DNA of 50,740 nt from Butyrivibrio sp. (lineage in GTDB: Bacteria; Bacillota; Clostridia; Lachnospirales; Lachnospiraceae), in assembly GCF_017635265.1 (NCBI RefSeq), contig NZ_JAGBLU010000125.1:1-50740 (forward strand), read 5' to 3'. The notes below the pieces were generated by a model. It was not told the origin of the DNA. It made no database searches and worked only from the letters and a program-made list of their open reading frames with translations. Of this stretch, positions 9,445-17,354 are shown one piece after another. Both the position numbers and the translations under genes were made by a program. Each line of letters starts with the position of its first letter. Position 1 is the stretch's first letter.

Positions 9445-10307
9445 CCGTTGTACCTCCTCTTCTCAAGAGCCTGAACGCACAAGAACAGGAAGAATACAAT
9501 AACGCTGAGATAATACACAATTCCTGTCAGATCAAAGACTCCGTTTACAAAAACAGAAAATCTCTCAAAGAGGGATATCTTTTTCATAATATTTGGAAGG
9601 AGGTTGTTCAGAAGATCTGAATTAACGAAGAACACAATAAGTGATGCTATTGTAAGGATTGCAAACAATAACAGGGCAACAATATTGGAACTTGTCATAT
9701 ATCTGATAACAAGGGACAGAGCTGCTGAAATAACAATGAGAGAAATCAAAGCACCTACAGCAGTTGCTGAAACGTAGTCAGATAAGCTGGCGCAAAAGTA
9801 GTTAAAAAGCATGAATGCAACACAGATTCCGGCAGCAATACCCTGAGAATCTGTAAGAGCGGAAATATACATTCCCATGCTGATAAGGGCCATGCCCATA
9901 AAAATAAATGCCACCATGGACCCGTAGGATGTGGGAAGATAAACATCACCAAATTGTGCAAATATAAGAGGATATACACAAATGATAATAAGCGGAATAA
10001 GGAAAACCACAAAAAGAGACAAAAACTTTCCGATAACAATATCAGTTGAAGTAATAGGAAGAGAATACAGAAGCTGATCTGTTTTTTGTTTCTTTTCTTC
10101 TGAAATTATCCTCATGGTGAGTATTGGAACAATAACGATAAAAACAACTGAGATGAAATCCAATACATACTCGAAATTTGCTACAGAGGCGTTGATATTG
10201 TATAAAAGAGCTCCGATTCCGGTAAAAAGGAGAAGGAACGCCCCAAAAATATAGCCGGTCATACTATGATAAAATAGCGAAAGTTCATGCCGTAATACTG
10301 CTATCAA
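9441..10307 (-). CDS. ABC-2 type permease (GldF-like)
   Basis: Membrane permease of the Gld-like system, 288 residues with six predicted helices. TTG 10307 is chosen because GGAGG lies 9 bases upstream and the product then starts MIAVLRHELSLFYHSMTGY, the usual N-terminus of GldF-like permeases ('kRElksyf.sp.gYif'). The longer frame to 10379 lies inside the ATPase gene. The cytoplasmic loop after helix 2 has 'RIISEEKKQKTDQLLYSLPIT', the ABC-2 signature region. It overlaps the 3' end of the ATPase gene by 23 bases and the start of the GldG-like gene by 4, so the operon is tightly coupled. Confidence 0.87.
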   Translation of the reverse strand: MIAVLRHELSLFYHSMTGYIFGAFLLLFTGIGALLYNINASVANFEYVLDFISVVFIVIVPILTMRIISEEKKQKTDQLLYSLPITSTDIVIGKFLSLFVVFLIPLIIICVYPLIFAQFGDVYLPTSYGSMVAFIFMGMALISMGMYISALTDSQGIAAGICVAFMLFNYFCASLSDYVSATAVGALISLIVISAALSLVIRYMTSSNIVALLLFAILTIASLIVFFVNSDLLNNLLPNIMKKISLFERFSVFVNGVFDLTGIVYYLSVIVFFLFLCVQALEKRRYNG

Positions 10308-11280
10308 TTTCTTTTTCCTCCAAAATTGTAATGTTGTTTTCCTCAGAATCTGAAGTAAGCTCCAAAAAGATATCTTCAAGATTTGTTTTTACAGGATTGA
10401 GTTTATATAACGGAATATCTTTTTCTGCAAAAGCTTTAAATATTTCTTTGCTAATCTCAGTCAGGTCTCTGTTTTCAACATGAACCTTGAAAAGATTTTG
10501 GTCATCGGAGCTTTCAATATTCTCATAAGAGACGATACCGTTAAGAGATGACAGTATTTCTTTTGCCATATCAAGAGAAATATCTGCTCCGATCTCAATG
10601 GCACTGCCGTGAGAAGAAATTTTACCAAGGTTATCAGGTGTGTCAAAAGCAACAAGCTTACCTTTGTAAATGATAAGAACCTTGTCACATATAGCCTGAA
10701 CCTCAGAAAGTATGTGTGAACTGAGGATAACTGTGTGATTTTCTCCCAATTTGTGGATAAGTTCCCTGATTTCTAAAATCTGCATGGGATCTAGACCAAC
10801 AGTCGGCTCATCAAGGATTATAATTTGTGGATTTCCTAAAAGTGCCTGTGAGATACCGACTCTTTGGCGATAACCTTTTGAAAGATACTTGATGGGCTTA
10901 TCAAGTACATGTTCAATATTGGTTTTTTTGGCAACACGCTCAACCTCTGCCGGCCGGTCTTTTTTGGCAACCTTTTTAGCCTCTGCTACGAAATCAAGAT
11001 ACTCTCTTGGAGTCTGATCCACATAAAGAGGTGGGATTTCAGGAAGGTACCCGATAAGCTTTTTGGCTTCCCTGCTGTTTTCAAAGATGTCTTTATCACC
11101 GATCTTAACGGTTCCCCCTGTTGCAGCAAGACACCCTGTCATAATATTCAGGGTAGTTGATTTACCGGCACCATTTGGGCCTAAAAATCCATAGATGTGA
11201 CCATCTTCAATAGTAAAAGACAAATCGTCTACAGCCAGAGTAGAGCCATAGCTTTTAGTCAAATGCTCAACTGTGATCAA
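10285..11280 (-). CDS. ABC transporter ATP-binding protein (CcmA/GldA-like)
   Basis: ATPase of the Gld-like system, 331 residues. Walker A GPNGAGKST near residue 35, signature 'LSKGYRQRVGISQALLGNP' near 135, Walker B 'IIILDEPTVGLDP', H-loop 'ILSSHIL'. The C-terminal 100 residues form the accessory domain usual in ABC-2 exporter ATPases. Start codon is TTG 11280, with AGGAGG 9 bases upstream. First gene of the minus-strand operon. It is transcribed divergently from the clostripain-like gene, with about 155 bp between the two start codons. Confidence 0.92.
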   Translation of the reverse strand: MITVEHLTKSYGSTLAVDDLSFTIEDGHIYGFLGPNGAGKSTTLNIMTGCLAATGGTVKIGDKDIFENSREAKKLIGYLPEIPPLYVDQTPREYLDFVAEAKKVAKKDRPAEVERVAKKTNIEHVLDKPIKYLSKGYRQRVGISQALLGNPQIIILDEPTVGLDPMQILEIRELIHKLGENHTVILSSHILSEVQAICDKVLIIYKGKLVAFDTPDNLGKISSHGSAIEIGADISLDMAKEILSSLNGIVSYENIESSDDQNLFKVHVENRDLTEISKEIFKAFAEKDIPLYKLNPVKTNLEDIFLELTSDSEENNITILEEKEIDSSITA

Positions 11281-11435
11281 CTTTTTTTCCTCCTTAGTTT
11301 TATATAAAGCTAGTCAAAATCTAGAATAGAACCTAAACCTTAATTGAACCTAAAAAAGGAAAACATGTAAAAAAGCAAATGAAAAAGTGTATACTATAAT
11401 ATATTGAAGAAAACAGAATGTTTGGGGAGGGAAAG

Positions 11436-13898
11436 ATGGCAGATAGACCAATTGGAAGAAAGAAAAACGTGGGAACAGGTGGATCCGGCGTACATAAAAG
11501 AGGAGAAGGACTGGGCACAGAACCGGTTGGAAGCTCTGACGGATACTCTTCATCAAATAAAACTCCCGGAGTGGGAACTCCGCATAGATCAGGCGGCAGA
11601 AGTCCGCTGTTTATGATCATCATATTGGCGATTGTTGTACTTGGAGGAGGAGGGGGATTATCGTCTCTTTTGGGAGGAGGAAGTACATATACTGATACAT
11701 CCACTCAAACTCAGTACACTACTACCACCGGGCAGACTTCTACAGGAAGCGGAGTATCAACTGCTACAGGAACATCAACAGGTTCTACATTGTCAACTCT
11801 TAGCCAGCTCTTTGGAGGATACGGTGCATATTCCGGTGGCGCTTCTTCTGCAGCATGGAGCGAGCCTGCAAATACAGGCAAACTTAACACAGAAGTTGCC
11901 GAAGGTGCAAGAGCAAAGCGCACTACTGTTTTAGGTGATAATAGAGATGTTATTACAATAATGGTTTATATGTGCGGAGCAGATCTTGAATCCAGAAGTG
12001 CGATGGCAACCAAGGATATTCAGGAGATGATGGCTGCTTCTTTTGGAGATAATGTAAACCTTGTTATTTACACAGGAGGAGCGAAGCAGTGGCAAAATAA
12101 TGTTGTTTCAAGTTCCACTAACCAGATATATCAGATAAAAAACGGTAAGCTTTCTCTTTTACAGGATAATGTGGGAAGTCTTCCGATGACAAAGCCGTCA
12201 ACACTTTCAGACTTTATAAAGTGGACAGCATCCAATTTCCCGGCAAACAGGTATGACCTGATCTTTTGGAATCATGGTGGCGGATCAACAGGTGGATACG
12301 GGTATGATGAGAAATTTGCATCAGCCGGAGCAATGTCACTTGCCGGAATCAATACAGCGCTTAAAGATGGCGGCGTAACATTTGATTTTGTTGGTTTTGA
12401 TACATGTCTTATGGCAACGGTTGAAAATGCACTTGTTGTGTCCAATTATGCGGATTACCTCATTGCATCAGAAGAAACAGAACCGGGTGTTGGCTGGTAT
12501 TACACAGGTTGGCTATCTGAGCTTGGGAAAAACACATCAATGGATACACTTTCCATAGGTAAGAATATTATTGATGATTTCACAAGTGCATGCGCTCAGA
12601 CCTGTCCCGGACAAAAGACAACTCTTTCTCTTATAGACCTTGCGGAGCTTTCACAGACTGTTCCACAGGAGCTGGCAGATTTTTCAAAAGAAACAACACA
12701 GAAAATAAAGGGTAGCGAATATACAGAAATATCCACAGCCCGCAGCAGCACAAGAGAATTTGCTTCTTCTTCTAAAATTGATCAGATCGATCTGGTTGAC
12801 TTTGCCATAAGAATAGGAACAGATGAGGCAAAAGATCTGGCAGAGAGCTTAAAGAGTTCTATTAAATACAACAGAACAAGCTCTAACATGACAAATGCTT
12901 ATGGACTGTCTATCTACTTCCCATATAAAAAGACCTCGAAAGTAGACTCAATGGTAAGCACATATGATGCAATCGGAATGGATGATGAGTATGCAAAATG
13001 TATTCAGAACTTTGCATCAATGGAGGTTGCAGGTCAGGTTGCATCAGGAGGAACTTCGGGCCCGGTTCCATCACTTTTTGGCGAGCTTTCAGGGCAGAGT
13101 AGCGGGGATGCATCTGCTGAGATGATTACGCAGCTCCTTACTGCATTTTTGTCCAGTGATTTTTCAAGTGTATCAGGGCTTTCAGCATCAAATACATCGT
13201 TCCTTGGAAAAACACTTGATGTGGAGCAGGCTGCAAACTTTATAGCTTCTAACCAGTTTGATGCATCAAGCCTTGTGTGGACTAAAAACGGAAGCGGACA
13301 GGATGCCATTAAACTTTCAGATGATCAGTGGGAGCAGGTAAAAGACCTTAAGATGCAGGTCTTTTATGATGACGGTGAGGGATATATTGATCTTGGATGT
13401 GACAATCTGATTGATTTTGATGAAGATGGATATCTTCTTTCGCAGGCAGATAAAACATGGCTTTCCATTGATGGACAAATTGTGGCATATTATGTTATAG
13501 ATATACAGGGAACAGAAGACAATTATGCAATAACAGGTCGTGTACCATGTTATCTTAACGGAGAGAGAACAAATCTCATTTTGGTATTTGACTCGGAAAA
13601 CGAAGACGGGTATGTAGCCGGAGCATGCAGTGATTATCAGAACGGCGAAACTGAGACTATAGCTAAAAATGCTACAGAATTAGAGGTCGGCGACAAGATA
13701 GATTTCGTATGCGATTATTATGGATATGACCAAGAATTTAAGGACGGCTACTATTTAGGAGATGAGATGACTGTGACAGGACCGATGTCTGATATGGTTA
13801 TTCAGAACCTTCCGGTAGGCGACGGCGATATCCTTGAAACCTTCTGTTTTACCGATATCTACGGACAGAACTATTGGACACCTACTATTAAATACTAA
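11436..13898 (+). CDS. Clostripain-family (peptidase C11) cysteine protease
   Basis: Predicted membrane-anchored cysteine peptidase, 820 residues. ATG 11436 has GGGAGGG just upstream. An ATG at 11418 would lie before that RBS. Residues 1-55 are basic and Gly-rich ('RPIGRKKNVGTGGSG'), a single helix spans about 57-75, then a Gly/Ser/Thr-rich linker leads to the C11 domain from about residue 165. The catalytic dyad is visible: H280 in FWNHGGG and C324 in FDTCLMA, with the usual sheet 'ITIMVYMCGADLE' before. The last 250 residues are an acidic beta-rich domain. Clostripains cut after Arg and often self-process. Anchoring suggests action at the cell surface, though the positive-inside rule with so basic an N-terminus keeps the first 55 residues in the cytoplasm. 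Confidence 0.88.
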   Translation: MADRPIGRKKNVGTGGSGVHKRGEGLGTEPVGSSDGYSSSNKTPGVGTPHRSGGRSPLFMIIILAIVVLGGGGGLSSLLGGGSTYTDTSTQTQYTTTTGQTSTGSGVSTATGTSTGSTLSTLSQLFGGYGAYSGGASSAAWSEPANTGKLNTEVAEGARAKRTTVLGDNRDVITIMVYMCGADLESRSAMATKDIQEMMAASFGDNVNLVIYTGGAKQWQNNVVSSSTNQIYQIKNGKLSLLQDNVGSLPMTKPSTLSDFIKWTASNFPANRYDLIFWNHGGGSTGGYGYDEKFASAGAMSLAGINTALKDGGVTFDFVGFDTCLMATVENALVVSNYADYLIASEETEPGVGWYYTGWLSELGKNTSMDTLSIGKNIIDDFTSACAQTCPGQKTTLSLIDLAELSQTVPQELADFSKETTQKIKGSEYTEISTARSSTREFASSSKIDQIDLVDFAIRIGTDEAKDLAESLKSSIKYNRTSSNMTNAYGLSIYFPYKKTSKVDSMVSTYDAIGMDDEYAKCIQNFASMEVAGQVASGGTSGPVPSLFGELSGQSSGDASAEMITQLLTAFLSSDFSSVSGLSASNTSFLGKTLDVEQAANFIASNQFDASSLVWTKNGSGQDAIKLSDDQWEQVKDLKMQVFYDDGEGYIDLGCDNLIDFDEDGYLLSQADKTWLSIDGQIVAYYVIDIQGTEDNYAITGRVPCYLNGERTNLILVFDSENEDGYVAGACSDYQNGETETIAKNATELEVGDKIDFVCDYYGYDQEFKDGYYLGDEMTVTGPMSDMVIQNLPVGDGDILETFCFTDIYGQNYWTPTIKY

Positions 13899-13939
13899 AA
13901 AGCTGTAATTACTACAGTTACTAAAGAACGGTAAGTTAT

Positions 13940-14749
13940 ATGGAAGAAAAAACAAGGGATTTTCTTGCAGGAAGAGTGAGAGATCTTGCTACAAGAGCCT
14001 ATATGAACAACTTCGTTACCCACACAGATTTTTTATCTGTGTCGGAGATAGCGATGTTTCATCAGATTCTGGCTTTAGAGGGGATATCCTCTAATGTCCA
14101 TGAATACTGTGGTGCAAGGTATGTTATATATGGTGGTTTTGATGAAGCTGAAAGGGCGATGATATGTTTTTTACCGGATTATATGGATGAAGAAACATTT
14201 CTTATGATGGAAAGAAGCGAACCATCAGTTTGCAGCTGTGTGAAAATAAGTCCGGTAAACAAAAAGTTTGCTGATGATTTAAACCACAGAGATTATCTCG
14301 GGTCCCTTATGAATCTGGGAATAGAAAGAGATCAGCTTGGAGATATCTTAACCGGTGATGATGTTGCATACGTATTTGCAACGGTGGATATTGCCCGGAT
14401 GATTTGTGATGAGCTTATAAGGATAAAGCATACATCTGTGAAATGTGAGATTGTTACCTCAGATGAATGTACCATCAGACCAAAATTTGAAGAAGTTACA
14501 GGAAGTGTGGCTTCAGAGAGAATTGATGCTATACTTGCGTTTGTCTATCATCTTTCCAGGTCAGAGGCCGGGAAGCTTATTGAGGCTGAGTCGGTTTTTA
14601 TTGATGGAAGGGTTGCATTTAGTGGAGGATATGACTTAAAAGAAGGTGCAAGAGTGTCTGTGAGAGGATATGGCAAATTCATCTATCTCGGAGCTCAGAA
14701 TACTACAAGAAAAGGCAGACTTTTTATCGCTGTAAACAAATTTGTGTAA
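13940..14749 (+). CDS. ylmH: YlmH-family S4-domain RNA-binding protein
   Basis: Cytoplasmic protein of 269 residues matching the YlmH family. It has an N-terminal region with 'FLSVSEIAMFHQIL' and 'YVIYGGFDEAERAMICFLP', a central part with 'DYLGSLMNLGIERDQLGDI', and a C-terminal S4 RNA-binding domain from about 190 ('ERIDAILAFVYHLSRSEAGKLIEAE', 'VFIDGR', 'KEGARVSVRGYGKFIYLG'). In other Firmicutes ylmH sits in the cell-division dcw region and its product acts on stalled ribosomes. Here it stands alone after the protease gene, 41 bp away. SD before the start is weak (GGTAAG). Family assignment is firm. Confidence 0.88.
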   Translation: MEEKTRDFLAGRVRDLATRAYMNNFVTHTDFLSVSEIAMFHQILALEGISSNVHEYCGARYVIYGGFDEAERAMICFLPDYMDEETFLMMERSEPSVCSCVKISPVNKKFADDLNHRDYLGSLMNLGIERDQLGDILTGDDVAYVFATVDIARMICDELIRIKHTSVKCEIVTSDECTIRPKFEEVTGSVASERIDAILAFVYHLSRSEAGKLIEAESVFIDGRVAFSGGYDLKEGARVSVRGYGKFIYLGAQNTTRKGRLFIAVNKFV

Positions 14750-14754
14750 GAAAT

Positions 14755-14794
14755 AAGCTGTGAAGGAAAAATCCATTCACAGCTTTAATTTTTT
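14755..14794. terminator. Bidirectional terminator after ylmH
   Basis: Stem AAGCTGTGAA / TTCACAGCTT with a 12-nt loop and the tail TAATTTTTT. It lies between convergent genes. The stem core matches the terminator at 17,312. Confidence 0.85.
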
Positions 14795-14802
14795 GATATA
14801 AA

Positions 14803-15738
14803 TCATGGAGTTGGTCTCTTTTTGGCTTTCCTTTGCTTGGCTTTCATTTCTTCAAGCTCTTCAGCAGATATAAAACGGCTGGTCTTAACAACAAAGAGTC
14901 TTCCGTTTTCAGCTTTTTTGATACGAACCTTGGCTTTCATAAAACCATGCTTGTCGCAGGTGGCTACAGCATAATAATGCTTGCCGTTAGGAGTGAACCA
15001 TTTTATTTTCCTGCGAATATTTTTATGGCAGATATAGCACTTTGTGCTCATTATCTCCATATTTTCAAGGATATCTTCTTTGGTATCAAATTCTCTGGAA
15101 ATATATTTTTCATAATTGTCAAAGACAATTTTTATTTCCTGCTTCTTGGTTTTGGGAGTGACATATGTGTCAAAAGAGACTCTTTTTAAAACTTTTTCTC
15201 CCAGGAGCTTTAAAACTTCAGCTGTGTAAGCAGCATCAGCAAGGGCTCTGTGAAATGGATAATCAAGCTTAATGTTTCTTTCTTCAGCAGCGGTTGATAG
15301 AGAGACTCTCGATTTGCCATCATCAAAGGAAAGGCTGTAAAGCTTTTGAACATCGAAAAATGCCAGCGGTCTGTCCGATAAAAGAGGAAGTCCGAAGAAA
15401 TCAAGATTACATTGAAATTCTCTAAGATCAAGAGGTCCCCAGCTACAGAAAATGTAGTCTTCTCCGCACCATTTTAAGAAATCAGCTGCAACATCCACAA
15501 AAGAATCACCATTTTCCAAATCTTCCATAGAAAGATGGATCAGCTTTCCGGTAATCTTGTGCATCTGAGTGTGAACCTGAGGCTTAATAAGCCGGGAGAA
15601 TTCACCGATTTTCTGCCTTTTTTCATTAAGTTTTATCGCACCTATTTCAACTATTTCAAAATTTAGAGTCTTCCCATTTTGGGTTACAGGTGCTTCTCCT
15701 TGATTCCATTCAAGGTCAAAAACGATGTAATTACTCAT
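14803..15738 (-). CDS. DEDDh 3'-5' exonuclease with C-terminal Cys-rich domain
   Basis: Predicted RNase T / DNA polymerase III epsilon-type exonuclease, 311 residues. Motif I FDLEW (D8, E10), motif II around 'FCSWGPLDLREFQCNL' near 105, motif III HRALADAAYTAE near 180. About 100 residues follow the exonuclease fold, with C-x2-C-H and a later C-x2-H ('CYICHKN', 'CDKHGF') that could bind zinc, and a very basic end (KAKQRKAKKR). Proteins of this layout (exonuclease plus basic tail) occur in Lachnospiraceae; the nucleic acid acted on is not known. The SD (AAAGAGA) is weak. It lies head-to-tail with the hydrolase gene, 23 bp apart. Confidence 0.87.
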   Translation of the reverse strand: MSNYIVFDLEWNQGEAPVTQNGKTLNFEIVEIGAIKLNEKRQKIGEFSRLIKPQVHTQMHKITGKLIHLSMEDLENGDSFVDVAADFLKWCGEDYIFCSWGPLDLREFQCNLDFFGLPLLSDRPLAFFDVQKLYSLSFDDGKSRVSLSTAAEERNIKLDYPFHRALADAAYTAEVLKLLGEKVLKRVSFDTYVTPKTKKQEIKIVFDNYEKYISREFDTKEDILENMEIMSTKCYICHKNIRRKIKWFTPNGKHYYAVATCDKHGFMKAKVRIKKAENGRLFVVKTSRFISAEELEEMKAKQRKAKKRPTP

Positions 15739-15761
15739 AAAATATCTCTTTCGTTTTTATA

Positions 15762-16589
15762 TCAAAAGAATCTGTCGAGCCATGTAGCAGCAAGGTTAAC
15801 CCATGGTGCGGCAGAAGGAATATCTTCATTTCCACCATTGCTTAATGTAAGCTTATTGGCAAGAGCAAGTCCATGTCCGCCCTCAGGGAAAATGTGGAGT
15901 TCTGTATTGATATTGTTTTCTTTTAAAGCAGTAGCAAAGAGAAGTGAATTTTCAACCGGAACGCTTCCATCAGTAAAGGTGTGCCAGATAAAAGTATTAG
16001 GAACATCACTGTTTACCTGATTTTCAAGTGACATATCGTCCTTCATGTATTCATATCTGTCACCCAAAAGATTGTGTATTGACCCCTGATGTGCAAATTT
16101 GCCGGAAGTAATAACCGGATAGCAGAGCATAAGTCCATTTGGACGAAGCCTTTCTTTAGAAGCATCATCAGTATCGGAAAGAAGAGCTTTTGCCACAAAA
16201 TCTTTTTTCCACATACAGGCATAACTTGCTGCCAAATGTCCACCGGCAGAGCAGCCTTCTATTATGATCGCATCTGTATTTACTTGCCATTCATCAGCAT
16301 TCTTTCTTATTATAAGGATGGAACGACCAAGCTCCAGAAGTGCTGTAGGGAAAACAGCAGGAGCACAGGAATATCTGAGTATACCTACATTAAATCCCTT
16401 GGCCATAAAGGCAAAAGCCATTGGCTCAGCTTCTCTGTCTGAAGTATAAGCATAGCCTCCTCCCGGACACAAAAGAAGAAGCGGTCTCTTACTGATGCTT
16501 AGCGATTCAGAAGGCTCCTGAATATATACAGTTAATTTTGCGTAGTCTAAAGATCCTTCTTCATTAATTTTAAATTCTTTATAAATCAT
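15762..16589 (-). CDS. Alpha/beta hydrolase (esterase/lipase, BD-FAE type)
   Basis: Cytoplasmic alpha/beta-hydrolase of 275 residues. Oxyanion motif CPGGGYAY at 41-48, nucleophile elbow GCSAGGH with S114, an acid region 'HTFTDGSVPVENS' and catalytic His in 'PEGGHGLALAN'. No signal peptide. This arrangement matches the acetyl-esterase/BD-FAE group, many of which deacetylate plant-polysaccharide oligomers; in a rumen-type Lachnospiraceae that role is likely but not proven. Upstream of the exonuclease gene on the same strand. Confidence 0.85.
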   Translation of the reverse strand: MIYKEFKINEEGSLDYAKLTVYIQEPSESLSISKRPLLLLCPGGGYAYTSDREAEPMAFAFMAKGFNVGILRYSCAPAVFPTALLELGRSILIIRKNADEWQVNTDAIIIEGCSAGGHLAASYACMWKKDFVAKALLSDTDDASKERLRPNGLMLCYPVITSGKFAHQGSIHNLLGDRYEYMKDDMSLENQVNSDVPNTFIWHTFTDGSVPVENSLLFATALKENNINTELHIFPEGGHGLALANKLTLSNGGNEDIPSAAPWVNLAATWLDRFF

Positions 16590-16658
16590 AATAATACCCC
16601 CAATACAAAGCTCTTTCTAATAAACTATAAAATGAAGGAAAAATATTTGCAATAGGTA

Positions 16659-16687
16659 TTGACATTTTAGATTGCACACAATATAAT
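16659..16687 (+). promoter_or_regulatory. Consensus sigma-A promoter of the glutathione peroxidase gene
   Basis: TTGACA at 16,659-16,664, exactly 17 bases, TATAAT at 16,682-16,687: both hexamers are perfect. A small inverted repeat ATTG-caca-CAAT lies just before the -10 box and could be an operator. Confidence 0.85.
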
Positions 16688-16745
16688 CATATCAAACATG
16701 AACGCAATTTAATTTTATATAATCGAAAAAATGGAGGGAATTAAA

Positions 16746-17288
16746 ATGGGATTTTACGATTATTCAGTAACTGACAATCAGGGAAATGAAGTTAAGCTTG
16801 ACCAGTTTAAGGGCAAGGTAGTGCTGGTAGTGAACACAGCTACTGGATGCGGCTTCACTCCTCATTATAAAGATATTGAAGATATGTATGAAAAGTTCCA
16901 CGATCAGGGATTTGAGGTGCTTGATATTCCTTGTAACCAGTTTGCAGGTCAGACACCCGGAACAGATGAAGAGATTCATGAGTTTTGCCAGCTTCATTAC
17001 AACACAAAGTTCCCACAGATGACTAAGTCTGATGTCAACGGTGAGAATCAGCTTCCGCTTTACAAGTTCCTTAAAGAGCAGAAGGGCTTTGAAGGATTTG
17101 GTAAAGGACCTTCTGCCCTTGCGATGAGTGTAATGCTTAAAAAGATTGACAAGGATTATAAGAATAATCCTGATATCAAGTGGAATTTTACTAAGTTTGT
17201 AGTTGACAGAGACGGTAATGTTGTAGCACGTTTCGAGCCAACAGAGAAGATGGAAAATGTCGCAGCATGTGTTGAAAAGCTCATGTAA
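16746..17288 (+). CDS. Glutathione peroxidase family thiol peroxidase
   Basis: Cytoplasmic peroxidase of 180 residues. ATG 16,746 has GGAGGG 8 bases upstream; the upstream in-frame ATG 16,731 is part of that RBS region. The active-site segment is NTATGCGFTPHY with C35 (a Cys, not selenocysteine), followed by the resolving and tetrad region 'IPCNQFAGQ' and the 'KWNFTKFVVDRDGNVVARFEP' end motif. Bacterial Cys-GPx enzymes usually take electrons from thioredoxin; a thioredoxin gene lies 2.3 kb downstream. Strong promoter and own terminator show a monocistronic, highly expressed gene, fitting peroxide defence in an anaerobe. Confidence 0.92.
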   Translation: MGFYDYSVTDNQGNEVKLDQFKGKVVLVVNTATGCGFTPHYKDIEDMYEKFHDQGFEVLDIPCNQFAGQTPGTDEEIHEFCQLHYNTKFPQMTKSDVNGENQLPLYKFLKEQKGFEGFGKGPSALAMSVMLKKIDKDYKNNPDIKWNFTKFVVDRDGNVVARFEPTEKMENVAACVEKLM

Positions 17289-17311
17289 TTAACAGATAGT
17301 GAATAAGATAA

Positions 17312-17354
17312 AAAGCTGTGAAGGTGTCTTGTAGTACACTTTCACAGCTTTTTT
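17312..17354. terminator. Bidirectional terminator after the peroxidase gene
   Basis: AAAGCTGTGAA / TTCACAGCTTT stem with an inner GTGT/ACAC pairing and T7 tail. It ends both the peroxidase and the carboxypeptidase transcripts. Confidence 0.88.

Noticed and set aside
10461-10688. Many long open frames opposite to or inside real genes, such as this one
   Set aside because: They lie within conserved genes in other frames, lack RBS, and have no recognisable motif.
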